Source: Roseomonas fluvialis (GTDB lineage Bacteria; Pseudomonadota; Alphaproteobacteria; Acetobacterales; Acetobacteraceae). Taken from it: a DNA stretch of 64,000 nt. Below, in pieces: positions 35,050 through 43,253 of the stretch. The DNA lies in contig NZ_AP025637.1 in the NCBI RefSeq assembly GCF_022846615.1, forward strand, positions 1,730,501-1,794,500. The letters run 5' to 3'. Made by a program: the position numbers and the translations under genes. Under the pieces are notes generated by a model. It made no database searches, was not told the origin of the DNA, and saw only the letters and a program-made list of their open reading frames with translations. Every line of letters starts with the position of its first letter. Within the stretch, counting starts at the first letter, position 1.

Positions 35050-35600
35050 GCAATCGCTTTCCACCCATCCCGCGCGAGCAGCTGGACGACGCGCAGCGCG
35101 CGGTGTTCGACGCCATCGCCTCCGGCCCGCGCGGCGGCGTGACGGGGCCCTTCAACGTGCTGCTGCGTGCGCCCGCGGTGGGGGATGCGGCGCAGCGGCT
35201 CGGCGCGGCGCTGCGCTTTTCCGGCCTGCTGGATGACGGGCTGCGGGAGATCGCGATCCTGACCGTCTCGCGGCGCTGGGCCGCGCAATACGAATGGTTC
35301 GCGCATCACCCCATCGCGGTGAAGGCCGGCGTCGATGTCAGCGCATTGGACCGGCTCCGCCAGGGCGAGGACCCGCGTTTCGCCGACCCGGCGCAGCAGC
35401 TGGTGTGGCAGACCGCACGCTTGGTGCTCGAGCATGGCCGGCTCGACGATGCACAATTCGCCGCGGCGCGCGATGCGCTCGGCGAGGCACGGCTGGTCGA
35501 GCTGCTGGCGGTGCTCGGCTACTACACGCTGCTGTCCTTCATTCTGAACGTGGGGGAGGTGCCGGTGCCTGACCCGAAGCCCTTCCCCGACGCGTCCTGA
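35046..35600 (+). CDS. Carboxymuconolactone decarboxylase (AhpD-fold) family protein lacking the Cys pair
   Basis: A 184-residue AhpD-like helical protein. The segment TVSRRWAAQYEWFAHHPIA near 77-95 corresponds to the family CxxC...H active-site helix, but both cysteines are replaced (AAQYEW), so disulfide-based peroxidase chemistry is unlikely. A decarboxylase/hydrolase-like or structural role remains possible. It is coupled by ATGA to the SDR and followed 23 bp later by a Bug receptor gene, so the three probably form one transcript. Confidence 0.85.
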   Translation: MSNRFPPIPREQLDDAQRAVFDAIASGPRGGVTGPFNVLLRAPAVGDAAQRLGAALRFSGLLDDGLREIAILTVSRRWAAQYEWFAHHPIAVKAGVDVSALDRLRQGEDPRFADPAQQLVWQTARLVLEHGRLDDAQFAAARDALGEARLVELLAVLGYYTLLSFILNVGEVPVPDPKPFPDAS

Positions 35601-35623
35601 CGAAGCCCAGGGAGGAACCAAGA

Positions 35624-36601
35624 ATGACCATCCGCACATCGCGCCGCGCCCTGCTGGGTGCAGCGACGCTTGCGACGCCGGCGATCGCCTGGGCGCAGGG
35701 CAGCCTGGCCGGGCGCACGATCACGCTGGTGGTGCCCTCGCCGGCCGGCGGCGGCACCGACTTCTCCGCGCGCCTGGTGGCGGAGCCCCTCGGCCGCGCG
35801 CTGGGCGCCACCATGGTGGTCGAGAACCGCCCCGGCGGTAACGACGTGGTCGGGCTCATGTCGGTGCTGCGCGCGCCGGCCGATGCCACCACGCTGCTGT
35901 GCGGCTACTGCGCCACCATGACCGCGCGCCCTGCGATCGGCGGCATCGGCGAGATTCAGCCGATCCGCGACTTCCAGGCGGTCGGCGTCATCACCGACAC
36001 GCCGCAGCTGTTCGTCACGCACCCCAGCGTGCCGGCCAACACGCTGCAGGAATTCATCGCGCTGGCGAAGCAGCGGCCGGGTGCGATGAACTATGCCTCG
36101 GCCGGCATCGGGTCGATGCACCACATGGGCACGGAATACCTGAAGCATCGCGTGGGGATCGACCTGGTGCACGTGCCCTATCGTGGCACCGGGGAGACGA
36201 TCCGCGACCTGATCGCTGGGCGCATCCAGTTCTACATGAATTCGCCCCCGCCGCTCACGCCGCTGGTGCGCGACGGGCAGCTGCGCGCGCTGTGCGTGAG
36301 CTCCAACGAACGCCATCCGGGGCTGCCGGACATTCCCTCCGCTGCCGAGCAGGGGCTGCCCGATACCGGGCTGAACGTGTGGTTCGCAGTGTTCGCGCCG
36401 CGCGGCGTGCCGGCGGCGCAGGTGGCGCTGCTGTCCGACAAGCTGCAGGAGGTGCTGGCCGACCCGGGCGTGCGCCAGCGCGCCTTCGACGCCGGCGCGC
36501 TGGTGGCGCCCAGCACCGCCGCCGCGTTGACCGACCGCGTGGCGCGCGAGACCGAGAGCTGGCGGCAGATCGCGCGCACGGCGAACATCACGGCGGGCTG
36601 A
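35624..36601 (+). CDS. Tripartite tricarboxylate transporter substrate-binding protein (Bug family)
   Basis: A 325-residue Bug/TctC periplasmic receptor. MTIRTSRRALLGAATLATPA with cleavage near AWA-Q is a secretion signal with a twin-arginine-like pair. LVVPSPAGGGTDFSARLVAE, ENRPGGNDVVGLM and VPYRGTGETIRDLIAGRIQF are the family motifs. AGGGAGGAA (35609-35617) before the ATG matches 9 bases of the candidate sRNA. It lies 168 bp before the hpxXYZ-type amidohydrolase genes, which might use its ligand. Confidence 0.93.
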   Translation: MTIRTSRRALLGAATLATPAIAWAQGSLAGRTITLVVPSPAGGGTDFSARLVAEPLGRALGATMVVENRPGGNDVVGLMSVLRAPADATTLLCGYCATMTARPAIGGIGEIQPIRDFQAVGVITDTPQLFVTHPSVPANTLQEFIALAKQRPGAMNYASAGIGSMHHMGTEYLKHRVGIDLVHVPYRGTGETIRDLIAGRIQFYMNSPPPLTPLVRDGQLRALCVSSNERHPGLPDIPSAAEQGLPDTGLNVWFAVFAPRGVPAAQVALLSDKLQEVLADPGVRQRAFDAGALVAPSTAAALTDRVARETESWRQIARTANITAG

Positions 36602-36769
36602 GGTCAGCCCGGACGGAAAGGGCCAGCCCGGGGGTCGCCGGCCGGAACAGCCACGGCGCACCGCTTGCTTGGGCCGGGGGCGGTACCGCCGCCGCCCGCC
36701 GCGGCGCCCCGTTCTGCCACCAACACGCGCGGCGACTGCACGCCCCGCGGCCTGCCGGAGCCTGACCCC

Positions 36770-36958
36770 ATGCCCGAAGCCGACCCCGAGGCGATCATCG
36801 CCGCCCTGCTGCCCGCCACGGGCATCCCGGTCGACCCGGCGTGGCGCGTCGCCATCGCCGCCAACCTGCGCATCGCCGGCACCATCGCCGAGGCGCTGAA
36901 ATCCTTCCCGCTGCCCGACGAGGTCGAACCCGCCCCGATCTTCGAGCCCGGCCGATGA
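36770..36958 (+). CDS. hpxX: DUF4089/AtzG-like small subunit (HpxX-type)
   Basis: A 62-residue protein of the DUF4089 family, equivalent to AtzG of cyanuric-acid degraders and HpxX of the Klebsiella oxalurate cluster. These small GatC-like proteins wrap around and stabilise the partner amidase. Visible features are an acidic N-terminus, helix VDPAWRVAIAANLRIAGTIA and the tail FPLPDEVEPAPIF. The ATG at 36770 is chosen because the longer frame adds 35 low-complexity residues. It overlaps the amidase start by ATGA, as expected for obligate partners. Confidence 0.88.
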   Translation: MPEADPEAIIAALLPATGIPVDPAWRVAIAANLRIAGTIAEALKSFPLPDEVEPAPIFEPGR

Positions 36959-38364
36959 GCGTGGACAGCCTGCTCGACCGCGACGCCACCGGCATCGCGG
37001 CCGCCTTCCGCGGCGGTGACGCCAGCGCCACCGAGATCGCGCAGGCCGCACTCGCGCGCATCGCCGCGCGCAACGGCGTGCTGAATGCCTTCACCGATGT
37101 CACGGCGGACCGCGCACTCGCCCGCGCCGCCGCGCTGGATGCGGCACGTGCGCATGGCCACGCGCTGCCGCCGCTGGCCGGCGCGCCGGTCGCCGCCAAG
37201 AACCTGTTCGACATCGCCGGCGTGGTGACGCGGGCGGGGTCGCGCATCAACCGCGACCACCCGCCCGCCGATGCCGATGCCACCGCCGTGGCGCGGCTGG
37301 AAGCCGCCGGTGGGCTGCTGCTCGGCGGGCTGAACATGGGCGAATACGCCTATGACTTCACGGGCGAGAACGCGCATGACGGGCCGTCCCGCAACCCGCA
37401 CGACACGACGCGCATGACGGGCGGGTCGTCGGGCGGGTCGGGCGGCGCGGTGGCGGGCGGGCTGGCCACGGTCGCGTTGGGGTCGGACACCAACGGGTCG
37501 ATCCGCGTGCCGTCGTCCTTCTGCGGCACCTTCGGGCTGAAGCCGACCTATGGGCGTGTGTCGCGGGCGGGGGCGTTCCCCTTCGTCGCGGCCTTCGACC
37601 ATGTCGGGCCGCTGGCGCGGTCGGTGCGCGACCTGACGGCGGTGCATGATGCGCTGGCTGGGCCGGATGCAGCTGACCCTGCCTGCACGCGGCGTGCGGC
37701 GGAGCCGATCGGGCAAGGTTTCGAGGCCGGCATTGGCGGGCTGCGCATCGCCCGGCTCGGCGGCTGGTTCGCGCGCAACCTGCTGCCCGAAAGCCACGCG
37801 GCGATGGACCTCGTCTGCACCGCGTTGCGCGTGCAGCGCGAGGCGGTGTTGCCGGAGGCCGAGGGCGCCCGTGGTGCGGCCTTCCTGATCACCATGGCGG
37901 AGGCGGCCGAACTGCACCTGCCGCGGCTGCGATCGCGCGCCGCGGAATTCGACCCGGCGGTGCGCGACCGGCTGATTGCGGGCGCGCTGCTGCCGGCCGC
38001 CTGGGTGCTCTCGGCGCAGCGCTTCCGGCGTTGGTTCGCCGCACGCGCCGCCGAGGTGTTCCGCGACCACGACGTGTTGCTCGCCCCCGCCACGCCGATG
38101 TCTGCGCCGAAACTCGGCACGCAGACTGTCACGCTGGAGGGCGTGGAGCTGCCGCTGCGCGCGAATATCGGGGTGCACACGCAGCCGATTTCCTTCATCG
38201 GCCTGCCGGTGGTGGCGGTGCCCATCTGGCCGCCGGGTGCCGCGCTGCCGCTGGCGGTGCAGGTGATCGCACCCGCCTGGCGCGAGGACCTGGCCCTGCG
38301 CGTGGCCCGCGTGCTGGAACGCGAGGGCATCGCCCGCGCCCCCGTCGCCCCCTTCGGAGCCTGA
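36955..38364 (+). CDS. hpxY: AtzE/HpxY-type amidohydrolase (amidase-signature family)
   Basis: A 469-residue amidase-signature enzyme of the AtzE/HpxY group. The Ser-cisSer-Lys triad should be Lys in PVAAKNLFD near 81, Ser in GGSSGGSGGAVA near 155 and the nucleophile Ser in SDTNGSIRVPSSFCG near 180. Relatives hydrolyse 1-carboxybiuret (AtzE) or act in oxalurate breakdown (HpxY); which applies here is unknown. It lies between its GatC-like partner (ATGA overlap) and the HpxZ/AtzH homologue (3 bp gap), the arrangement found in both reference systems. Confidence 0.9.
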   Translation: MSVDSLLDRDATGIAAAFRGGDASATEIAQAALARIAARNGVLNAFTDVTADRALARAAALDAARAHGHALPPLAGAPVAAKNLFDIAGVVTRAGSRINRDHPPADADATAVARLEAAGGLLLGGLNMGEYAYDFTGENAHDGPSRNPHDTTRMTGGSSGGSGGAVAGGLATVALGSDTNGSIRVPSSFCGTFGLKPTYGRVSRAGAFPFVAAFDHVGPLARSVRDLTAVHDALAGPDAADPACTRRAAEPIGQGFEAGIGGLRIARLGGWFARNLLPESHAAMDLVCTALRVQREAVLPEAEGARGAAFLITMAEAAELHLPRLRSRAAEFDPAVRDRLIAGALLPAAWVLSAQRFRRWFAARAAEVFRDHDVLLAPATPMSAPKLGTQTVTLEGVELPLRANIGVHTQPISFIGLPVVAVPIWPPGAALPLAVQVIAPAWREDLALRVARVLEREGIARAPVAPFGA

Positions 38365-38367
38365 CCC

Positions 38368-38754
38368 ATGCAGATCGACATTCCCGAGGTGAAGGCCGAA
38401 GTCGAGGCCGCCTTCGACCGCTACGAGGCCGCGCTGGTGTCCAACGACGTGCCGGTGCTGGACGAGCTGTTCTGGGAAAGCCCGACCACGGTGCGCTTCG
38501 GCGCCGGCGAGAACCTGTTCGGCGCGGCAGAGATCGCGGCCTTCCGTGCGTCGCGGTCGCCGGTCGGGCTGCAGCGGGACATCCTGCGCCGGTCGATCAC
38601 CACCTACGGGCGGGATTTCGCCACGGCGTCGATCACCTTCCGCCGCGAGGGCAGTGCGAAGGTGGGACGGCAGCAGCAATCCTGGGTGCGCTTTCCGGAA
38701 GGCTGGCGGGTGGTGGCGGCGCATGTGAGCCTGATCGACGCGCCTGCTGCCTGA
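38368..38754 (+). CDS. hpxZ: HpxZ/AtzH-like protein (DUF3225, NTF2 fold)
   Basis: A 128-residue DUF3225 protein of the SnoaL/NTF2-like fold. AtzH, a member, is a decarboxylating amidohydrolase acting on 1,3-dicarboxyurea next to AtzE; HpxZ is the oxalurate-cluster member. Recognisable segments are [20 protein letters not shown] near 28-47, [18 protein letters not shown] and the C-terminal [20 protein letters not shown]. Position directly behind the amidase supports a joint pathway for a small ureide. Confidence 0.88.
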   Translation: MQIDIPEVKAEVEAAFDRYEAALVSNDVPVLDELFWESPTTVRFGAGENLFGAAEIAAFRASRSPVGLQRDILRRSITTYGRDFATASITFRREGSAKVGRQQQSWVRFPEGWRVVAAHVSLIDAPAA

Positions 38755-38829
38755 CGCGGCAGGCTGCCTGCATCGCGGGCGTTGCGGCAGCGCATTGCCG
38801 CGCGCGCAAGCGGCATTATCCTCGAGGGC

Positions 38830-40260
38830 ATGCCCGCACCCCGCACCCTCGCCGAGCTTGAAGCGGATGTCCTCCGCGACCTGGAACTGACCGCCCATCC
38901 GCGCGCGCCCTGGCTGGAGCCCAAGACCAGCGGTGGCGCGCCGGTGCTGGATTGCCTCGTGATCGGCGGCGGGCAATGCGGCGTTGCGGTCGCCTTCGCA
39001 CTCAAGCGCGACAAGGTGGACAATATCCTGGTGCTGGATCGCGCCGATTACGGGCGCGAGGGACCCTGGGTCACCTATGCGCGGATGCACACGCTGCGGT
39101 CCTGGAAGAACCAGACCGGGCCTGACCTGAAGATCCCGTCCCTGACCTACCAGGCCTGGCACGAGGCGCAGTTCGGCGCGGCGCATTTCGAGGCACTCCG
39201 CTGGATCCCGAAGGAGCTGTGGAACGACTACCTGCTGTGGTTCCGCCGCGTCACCGGCATCCCGGTGCGCAATGGCGTGACGGCTGGGCGCATTTCTCCC
39301 GCGCGCACCGATGACGGGCTGCCCTGCCTGTCGGTCGAGACCAGCGAGGGGCCGATCCTGGCCCGCAAGGTAGTGATGGCCACCGGGCAGGAAGGTGTTG
39401 GCGGGTGGTGGATGCCTGATTACGTCGAGGCGCTGCCGAAAGCCCTGCGCGCCCATGCCAGCGAGGAGATCGACTTCGCCGCGCTGCGCGGCAAGGTGGT
39501 GGCGGTGCTGGGCGCGGGGGCCTCGGCCTTCGACAATGCGGCCACCGCGCTCGAGGCTGGGGCCGCGGAGGTCCACCTGTTTTGCCGCCGCGCGGAACCC
39601 ATGATCATCCAGCCCTATCGCTGGCTGACCTTCGCGGGCTTCCTGCGCCACATGGGCGACATGCCGGACGAATGGCGCTGGCGCTTCATGTCCTACATCC
39701 TGGGCCTGCGCGAGGGCTTCCCGCAGGACACCTACACGCGCGTTCTGGCGTTTCCGAATTTCACGATGCATGTCGGCCGGCCCTGGACGGGGGCGCGCGC
39801 GGAAGGCGGGCGCGCGGTGCTGGAGACGGCGCGGGGTGAAGTCGCCGCGGATTACGCGATCTGCGGCACCGGCGTACGCATGGACCCGGCTTGCGTGCCG
39901 GAACTGGCGGACTGCGCGGACAACATCGCATCCTGGGGCGACCGCTACACGCCGCCCGCGGAGGAGGCGAATGAACGCCTGTCGTGCTTCCCATATCTGG
40001 CGCCCGACTATGCCTTCAGCGAGAAGCGGCCGGGCGAAACGCCATGGATCCGCGACATTCACCTGTTCGGGATCGGCACCAGCCTGTCCTTCGGGCCGGC
40101 CGGGAGTTCGATCAATGCCATGACGATCGCCGTGCCGCGCCTGGCGGCCGGCATCACGCGCGGGCTGTTCGAGGCGGATATGCCGCGGCTGTACGCGGAC
40201 CTGCGCGACTATGCGATACCGCAGGTGACGCTGGACCCGGCGCGGCTCGCAGCCGAATAG
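38830..40260 (+). CDS. FAD/NAD(P)-binding oxidoreductase (flavin monooxygenase-like)
   Basis: A flavoprotein of about 476 residues with two Rossmann motifs: FAD-binding VIGGGQCGVAVAFALKRDKV near 44-63 and the NAD(P)-binding AVLGAGASAFDNAATAL near 225. WVTYARMHTLRSWKNQTGPD and an ATGQEG segment recall flavin-containing monooxygenases. The C-terminal FGPAGSSINAMTIAVPRLA probably closes the FAD site. It lies 75 bp behind the HpxZ-like gene and may be part of the same operon; oxidation of the same nitrogenous substrate is a guess. The ATG at 38830 is preferred over an upstream TTG. Confidence 0.82.
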   Translation: MPAPRTLAELEADVLRDLELTAHPRAPWLEPKTSGGAPVLDCLVIGGGQCGVAVAFALKRDKVDNILVLDRADYGREGPWVTYARMHTLRSWKNQTGPDLKIPSLTYQAWHEAQFGAAHFEALRWIPKELWNDYLLWFRRVTGIPVRNGVTAGRISPARTDDGLPCLSVETSEGPILARKVVMATGQEGVGGWWMPDYVEALPKALRAHASEEIDFAALRGKVVAVLGAGASAFDNAATALEAGAAEVHLFCRRAEPMIIQPYRWLTFAGFLRHMGDMPDEWRWRFMSYILGLREGFPQDTYTRVLAFPNFTMHVGRPWTGARAEGGRAVLETARGEVAADYAICGTGVRMDPACVPELADCADNIASWGDRYTPPAEEANERLSCFPYLAPDYAFSEKRPGETPWIRDIHLFGIGTSLSFGPAGSSINAMTIAVPRLAAGITRGLFEADMPRLYADLRDYAIPQVTLDPARLAAE

Positions 40261-40275
40261 CGTCAGCCTGAGAGC

Positions 40276-40320
40276 ATCGTGCGACGGCGCGATCCGGGAC
40301 GGCGAGGCGCGACCGCCCAG
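40276..40320 (+). repeat. Partial copy of the ~128-bp intergenic repeat
   Basis: Resembles the first third of copies A and B (GACGGCGCGATCCGGGA and GGCGCGACCGC). It stands about 90 bp before full copy B in the same orientation, so the gap after the flavoprotein gene carries one decayed and one complete unit. Confidence 0.45.
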
Positions 40321-40409
40321 CCCGACGATGGCCCCGGCGCACCGACGCACCGCGCGCCGGCCAGCGCTGCGGACGTAGCCCGACTGCCATCGGAGGGATC
40401 AACAGCAAA

Positions 40410-40538
40410 GCGGATCGCGGCACGCCGCGATCCGGGAGCGCGAATGCGCGACCGCGCCCAAACGGTCAGCAGCGCCCCGCGCAGCAGTGCATCGCGCGAA
40501 GGAACGGCGGGCGGATGCCCGCCGCCCGCCGTCTGAGG
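40410..40538 (+). repeat. Interspersed ~128-bp intergenic repeat, copy B
   Basis: Near full-length match to 30239-30365 in the same orientation, with an initial GCGGATCGCGGCACGCCG palindrome and a final 33 bases identical in both. It lies downstream of the minus-strand porin stop. The 319-bp gap 40261-40579 contains this unit and the partial copy before it but no gene that I can see. Confidence 0.75.
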
Positions 40539-40579
40539 GCCCGAAAGGCCCAGGATCGCGCCTGCGCGCTATCCTGATC

Positions 40580-41317
40580 TCAGAACGTCCAGCTCGCGAA
40601 GGCGATGAACCGGTTGTCGCAGACCTTCAACCCGCCGCACTGGCTCTGGCTGATGTCGGTGCCGTAGAAGCCGCCGCCGACCGAGAAGCCGTAGCGGATC
40701 GGCACCGTGAGATAGATGCTGTAGGCGAGGTAGTCCGGCGCGCCGAAGCGGGCGTTGTTGTCGATCCACTGGTAGCCGATGCGACCGGACAGCACGGCGT
40801 CGAGCACCGGCGTCTTCCAGTCGATGCCGGCTTCCAGCCAAACGCTGTTGCCGGAGGACCCGAAATAGTCGGGCGACCAGGCCGCGGTGCCCACGAAGGT
40901 CACGGGGTCGAGTTCGTATTTCAGCTTGAGGATCGCCTCGGCGAAGGCGATCTCGTACTGGCCCGGCTGCGCTGTGTAGCCCGGATAGCCATAGTAGACG
41001 CCGCTGATGTCGAAGGTGAAGCTGTCGATCGTGCGGCGGTAGCCCACGATCCCGTCGACTTCCTGGCGCGCATTGGTGTTCGGGAAGGTGACGTTGCTGG
41101 CGAAGGCGCCGACATAGAGGCCGATCTCGTGCGACAGCTCGACCGAGCCCTGTATGGCAGGGCGGCTGCGCGTCTGGCTGATGTTGCGGAACACGTAGTC
41201 GGTGGTGCCTATGACGGTGCCGGTCGCGCTGAACCCGCTGCCGAGTTCCACCTGTGCGGCAGCCGGGGAGGCGAGCAATCCGATGCCGAGCGCGGCTGCG
41301 GCGATCTTCCTGAGCAT
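40580..41317 (-). CDS. TorF family putative porin (outer membrane beta-barrel)
   Basis: A 245-residue outer-membrane protein. Signal peptide MLRKIAAAALGIGLLASPAA is cleaved before QVELGSGFSA. The mature part consists of alternating beta-strands, starts with TDYVFRNISQTRSRPAIQGS, typical of the Gcw_chp/TorF family, and ends in SWTF with the C-terminal Phe used by the BAM machinery. ATG at 41317 is preferred over TTG at 41329. It is a single gene; a sigma-54-like sequence lies about 90 bases upstream. Confidence 0.88.
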   Translation of the reverse strand: MLRKIAAAALGIGLLASPAAAQVELGSGFSATGTVIGTTDYVFRNISQTRSRPAIQGSVELSHEIGLYVGAFASNVTFPNTNARQEVDGIVGYRRTIDSFTFDISGVYYGYPGYTAQPGQYEIAFAEAILKLKYELDPVTFVGTAAWSPDYFGSSGNSVWLEAGIDWKTPVLDAVLSGRIGYQWIDNNARFGAPDYLAYSIYLTVPIRYGFSVGGGFYGTDISQSQCGGLKVCDNRFIAFASWTF

Positions 41318-41406
41318 CAAGGTGTCCAATCCCTATGTCCTGCGCGGCCTGCGCGCGGTTGCTGGGGTCCGGTCGTCCCGGTCGACCTGCCCTTGCCGCA
41401 GGCGCA

Positions 41407-41421
41407 GCAAGCGCCGTGCCG
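41407..41421 (-). promoter_or_regulatory. Sigma-54-like promoter upstream of the porin gene (weak)
   Basis: On the minus strand CGGCACGGCGCTTGC has the GG and GC elements with the exact 10-base spacing of sigma-54 promoters and differs from TGGCACG-N4-TTGC only in the first base. It points at the porin gene and would give a leader of roughly 80 bases. A chance match is quite possible in GC-rich DNA. Confidence 0.3.
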
Positions 41422-41535
41422 CAGTGCACGGGCGAAGGACCCCGACGCGCAGACTCCACGAGGCAGGCGCAAAGGCGCGATGTGGAACCCGCGTTCCGCG
41501 CGCAAGGGCGACGCAAAGGCTGCGGCGCAAAGGGG

Positions 41536-41559
41536 GCGGCGCCCGGCAGGGGGCGCCGC
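41536..41559 (-). terminator. GC-rich hairpin after the thiamine-diphosphate enzyme stop
   Basis: Nine-base perfect stem GCGGCGCCC/GGGCGCCGC with a 6-base loop, beginning 7 bases past the stop of the minus-strand gene and followed on that strand by CCCCTTTGCG. The T-run is short, so efficiency is uncertain. Confidence 0.45.
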
Positions 41560-41566
41560 GCGGGCC

Positions 41567-43243
41567 TCAGGCCGGCAGGGGCATGGTCCGCTTCTTCCAG
41601 GCCGAAGCCTGCAGCGCCGAGGACTTCACATGCACCACCACCGGCCGGTCGGTGATGGCGAAGGCTTCCGCCAGCACGGCTTCGACCTGGTCCTCGGCCG
41701 TGATGGACAGGCCAGCCGCGCCGAAAGCCCGGGCCCAGGCGACGAAGTCGGGATTCACCAGGCTAGTCGCCTGGTCATAGGGGCGGCCCGGGTAGCGCCC
41801 TTCATGGTGCATCCCGATCGTGCCGTATCCGGAATTGTCGGACAGGATGATGACCGGCGCGACGCCCTCGCGCATGGCGGTGGCGATTTCGTTGCCGGTC
41901 ATCAGGATGCCGCCGTCGCCCACGAAGGCGACCGCGCGCTTACCCGGCCGGCGCAGGGCGGCTGCCACTGCCATGGGCACCGCCGCCCCCATCGCGCCCA
42001 CATTCGAGGCAAGGAACATATGCGTCTGCTTGAACGGGAAGTAGCGGTGCAGGAACGATGAGAAGTTGCCGGCATCGGACGTCACCGCCGCATCCGCCGG
42101 AATGTGCCGCGCCATGGCGGCGCAGACGGCGGCGAAGTTCACGCCGTCGGGCGTTGCATCCCATTCCGGCGCCAGCAGCCCACGATGGATGGTGTTAAGC
42201 CCCTTCACCCAGGCCTTGCGCCCCGCGCTGGCCTCCGGCGCATTGCGCGCCAGCAGGCCACGGATCACGGCATGCGGGTCGGCGGCGATCGGCAGGTCGA
42301 CGCGCCACACGCGGCCGATCTCGTTGGCGTCGGGCCAGACCTGAACCAGCGGCAGTTGCGGGTCGGGCGCGGCGGGGAAGGTGTAGGACTGGCTGATGGA
42401 ATCCGACAGGCGTTCGCCCAGGCAGATCATCAGGTCGGATTTCTTCATCTCGTCCAGCAGCGGCTTGGGCACGCGGATGCCCATGTAGCCGCCGTAGTTC
42501 GGGTGGTCGGCATCGAACAGATGCGGGCGGCGATGCGTCGGGCTGATCGGCAGCGACCAGGCTTCCGCGAGGCGCTTGAGGTCGGCCAGGCCCTGGTCCC
42601 CGCACGCCGCCATGGCGCCACCCACCAGCACCAGCGGGCGCTCGGCGTTCGCGATCATGTCGGCCAGCTGGTCGAGGTCCTCGGCGCGCGGGCCGGGCTT
42701 GGGCTGGATGCGCGGCGCGACCACGGGGCCTTCCGCCGGTTCGTCGAAGATGTCCTCGGGCAGGATGACGGCGACGGGGCCGGGCGTGCCGGTCTGCGCC
42801 AGGTGGAAGGCGCGGGCGATCACCTCGCTCGCCTGGATCGGCTGGATCACCTCGAAAACCGCCTTGGTCACGTCCGACAGCAGGCGGGAATAGTTCTGTT
42901 CCTGCAGCGCGAGTCGGCCGACATCCTTGCGCTCCACATGGCCGATCAGGATCACCAGCGGCGTCGCGTCGTGATAGGCGGTGTGCAGCGAGATCATCGC
43001 GTTCGTGACACCCGGCCCGCGCGAGACCAGCGCCACGCCCGCGCGCCCATCGCGCATGCGCCCATCGGCGGCGGCCATGAATCCGGCGCCGCCCTCGTGC
43101 CGGCAGACCACCAGGCGAATCTGGGGAAACTCGGTCAGCGCATCGGTCAGGCCGAGATAGGATTCCCCCGGCACGCAATAGATGAGATCGACATCATGCG
43201 CGGCGAGGCTTTCAGCCAGCAGGTGGCCGACGGTGCGGGTCAT
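41567..43243 (-). CDS. Thiamine pyrophosphate-dependent enzyme (acetolactate synthase-like)
   Basis: A 558-residue ThDP enzyme of the POX/acetolactate-synthase fold. The N-terminal Pyr domain has the catalytic Glu in VVCRHEGGAGFMAAADGRM near 48-66, then the central domain (about 190-325) and the C-terminal PP domain with the ThDP/Mg motif GDGGILMTGNEI and NNSGYG-like DNSGYGTIGM near 430-470. Such proteins act as synthases, decarboxylases or lyases of 2-keto acids or oxalyl-CoA. ATG at 43243 has AGGGA 6-7 bases upstream. It follows a Bug receptor gene by 10 bp, suggesting a link between uptake of a keto acid and its conversion. Confidence 0.9.
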   Translation of the reverse strand: MTRTVGHLLAESLAAHDVDLIYCVPGESYLGLTDALTEFPQIRLVVCRHEGGAGFMAAADGRMRDGRAGVALVSRGPGVTNAMISLHTAYHDATPLVILIGHVERKDVGRLALQEQNYSRLLSDVTKAVFEVIQPIQASEVIARAFHLAQTGTPGPVAVILPEDIFDEPAEGPVVAPRIQPKPGPRAEDLDQLADMIANAERPLVLVGGAMAACGDQGLADLKRLAEAWSLPISPTHRRPHLFDADHPNYGGYMGIRVPKPLLDEMKKSDLMICLGERLSDSISQSYTFPAAPDPQLPLVQVWPDANEIGRVWRVDLPIAADPHAVIRGLLARNAPEASAGRKAWVKGLNTIHRGLLAPEWDATPDGVNFAAVCAAMARHIPADAAVTSDAGNFSSFLHRYFPFKQTHMFLASNVGAMGAAVPMAVAAALRRPGKRAVAFVGDGGILMTGNEIATAMREGVAPVIILSDNSGYGTIGMHHEGRYPGRPYDQATSLVNPDFVAWARAFGAAGLSITAEDQVEAVLAEAFAITDRPVVVHVKSSALQASAWKKRTMPLPA

Positions 43244-43253
43244 GGGGCGTTCC

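Noticed and set aside
36604..40350. A 1248-codon open frame on the minus strand
   Set aside because: It lies antisense to the hpxXYZ-type genes and the flavoprotein, is rich in Arg/His/Gly/Gln in the manner of frames opposite GC-rich genes, and shows no domain motif.
40487..42061. A 524-codon plus-strand frame crossing a repeat, the porin and the thiamine-enzyme 3' end
   Set aside because: It runs antisense to two well-supported genes and through a non-coding repeat, with low-complexity composition.
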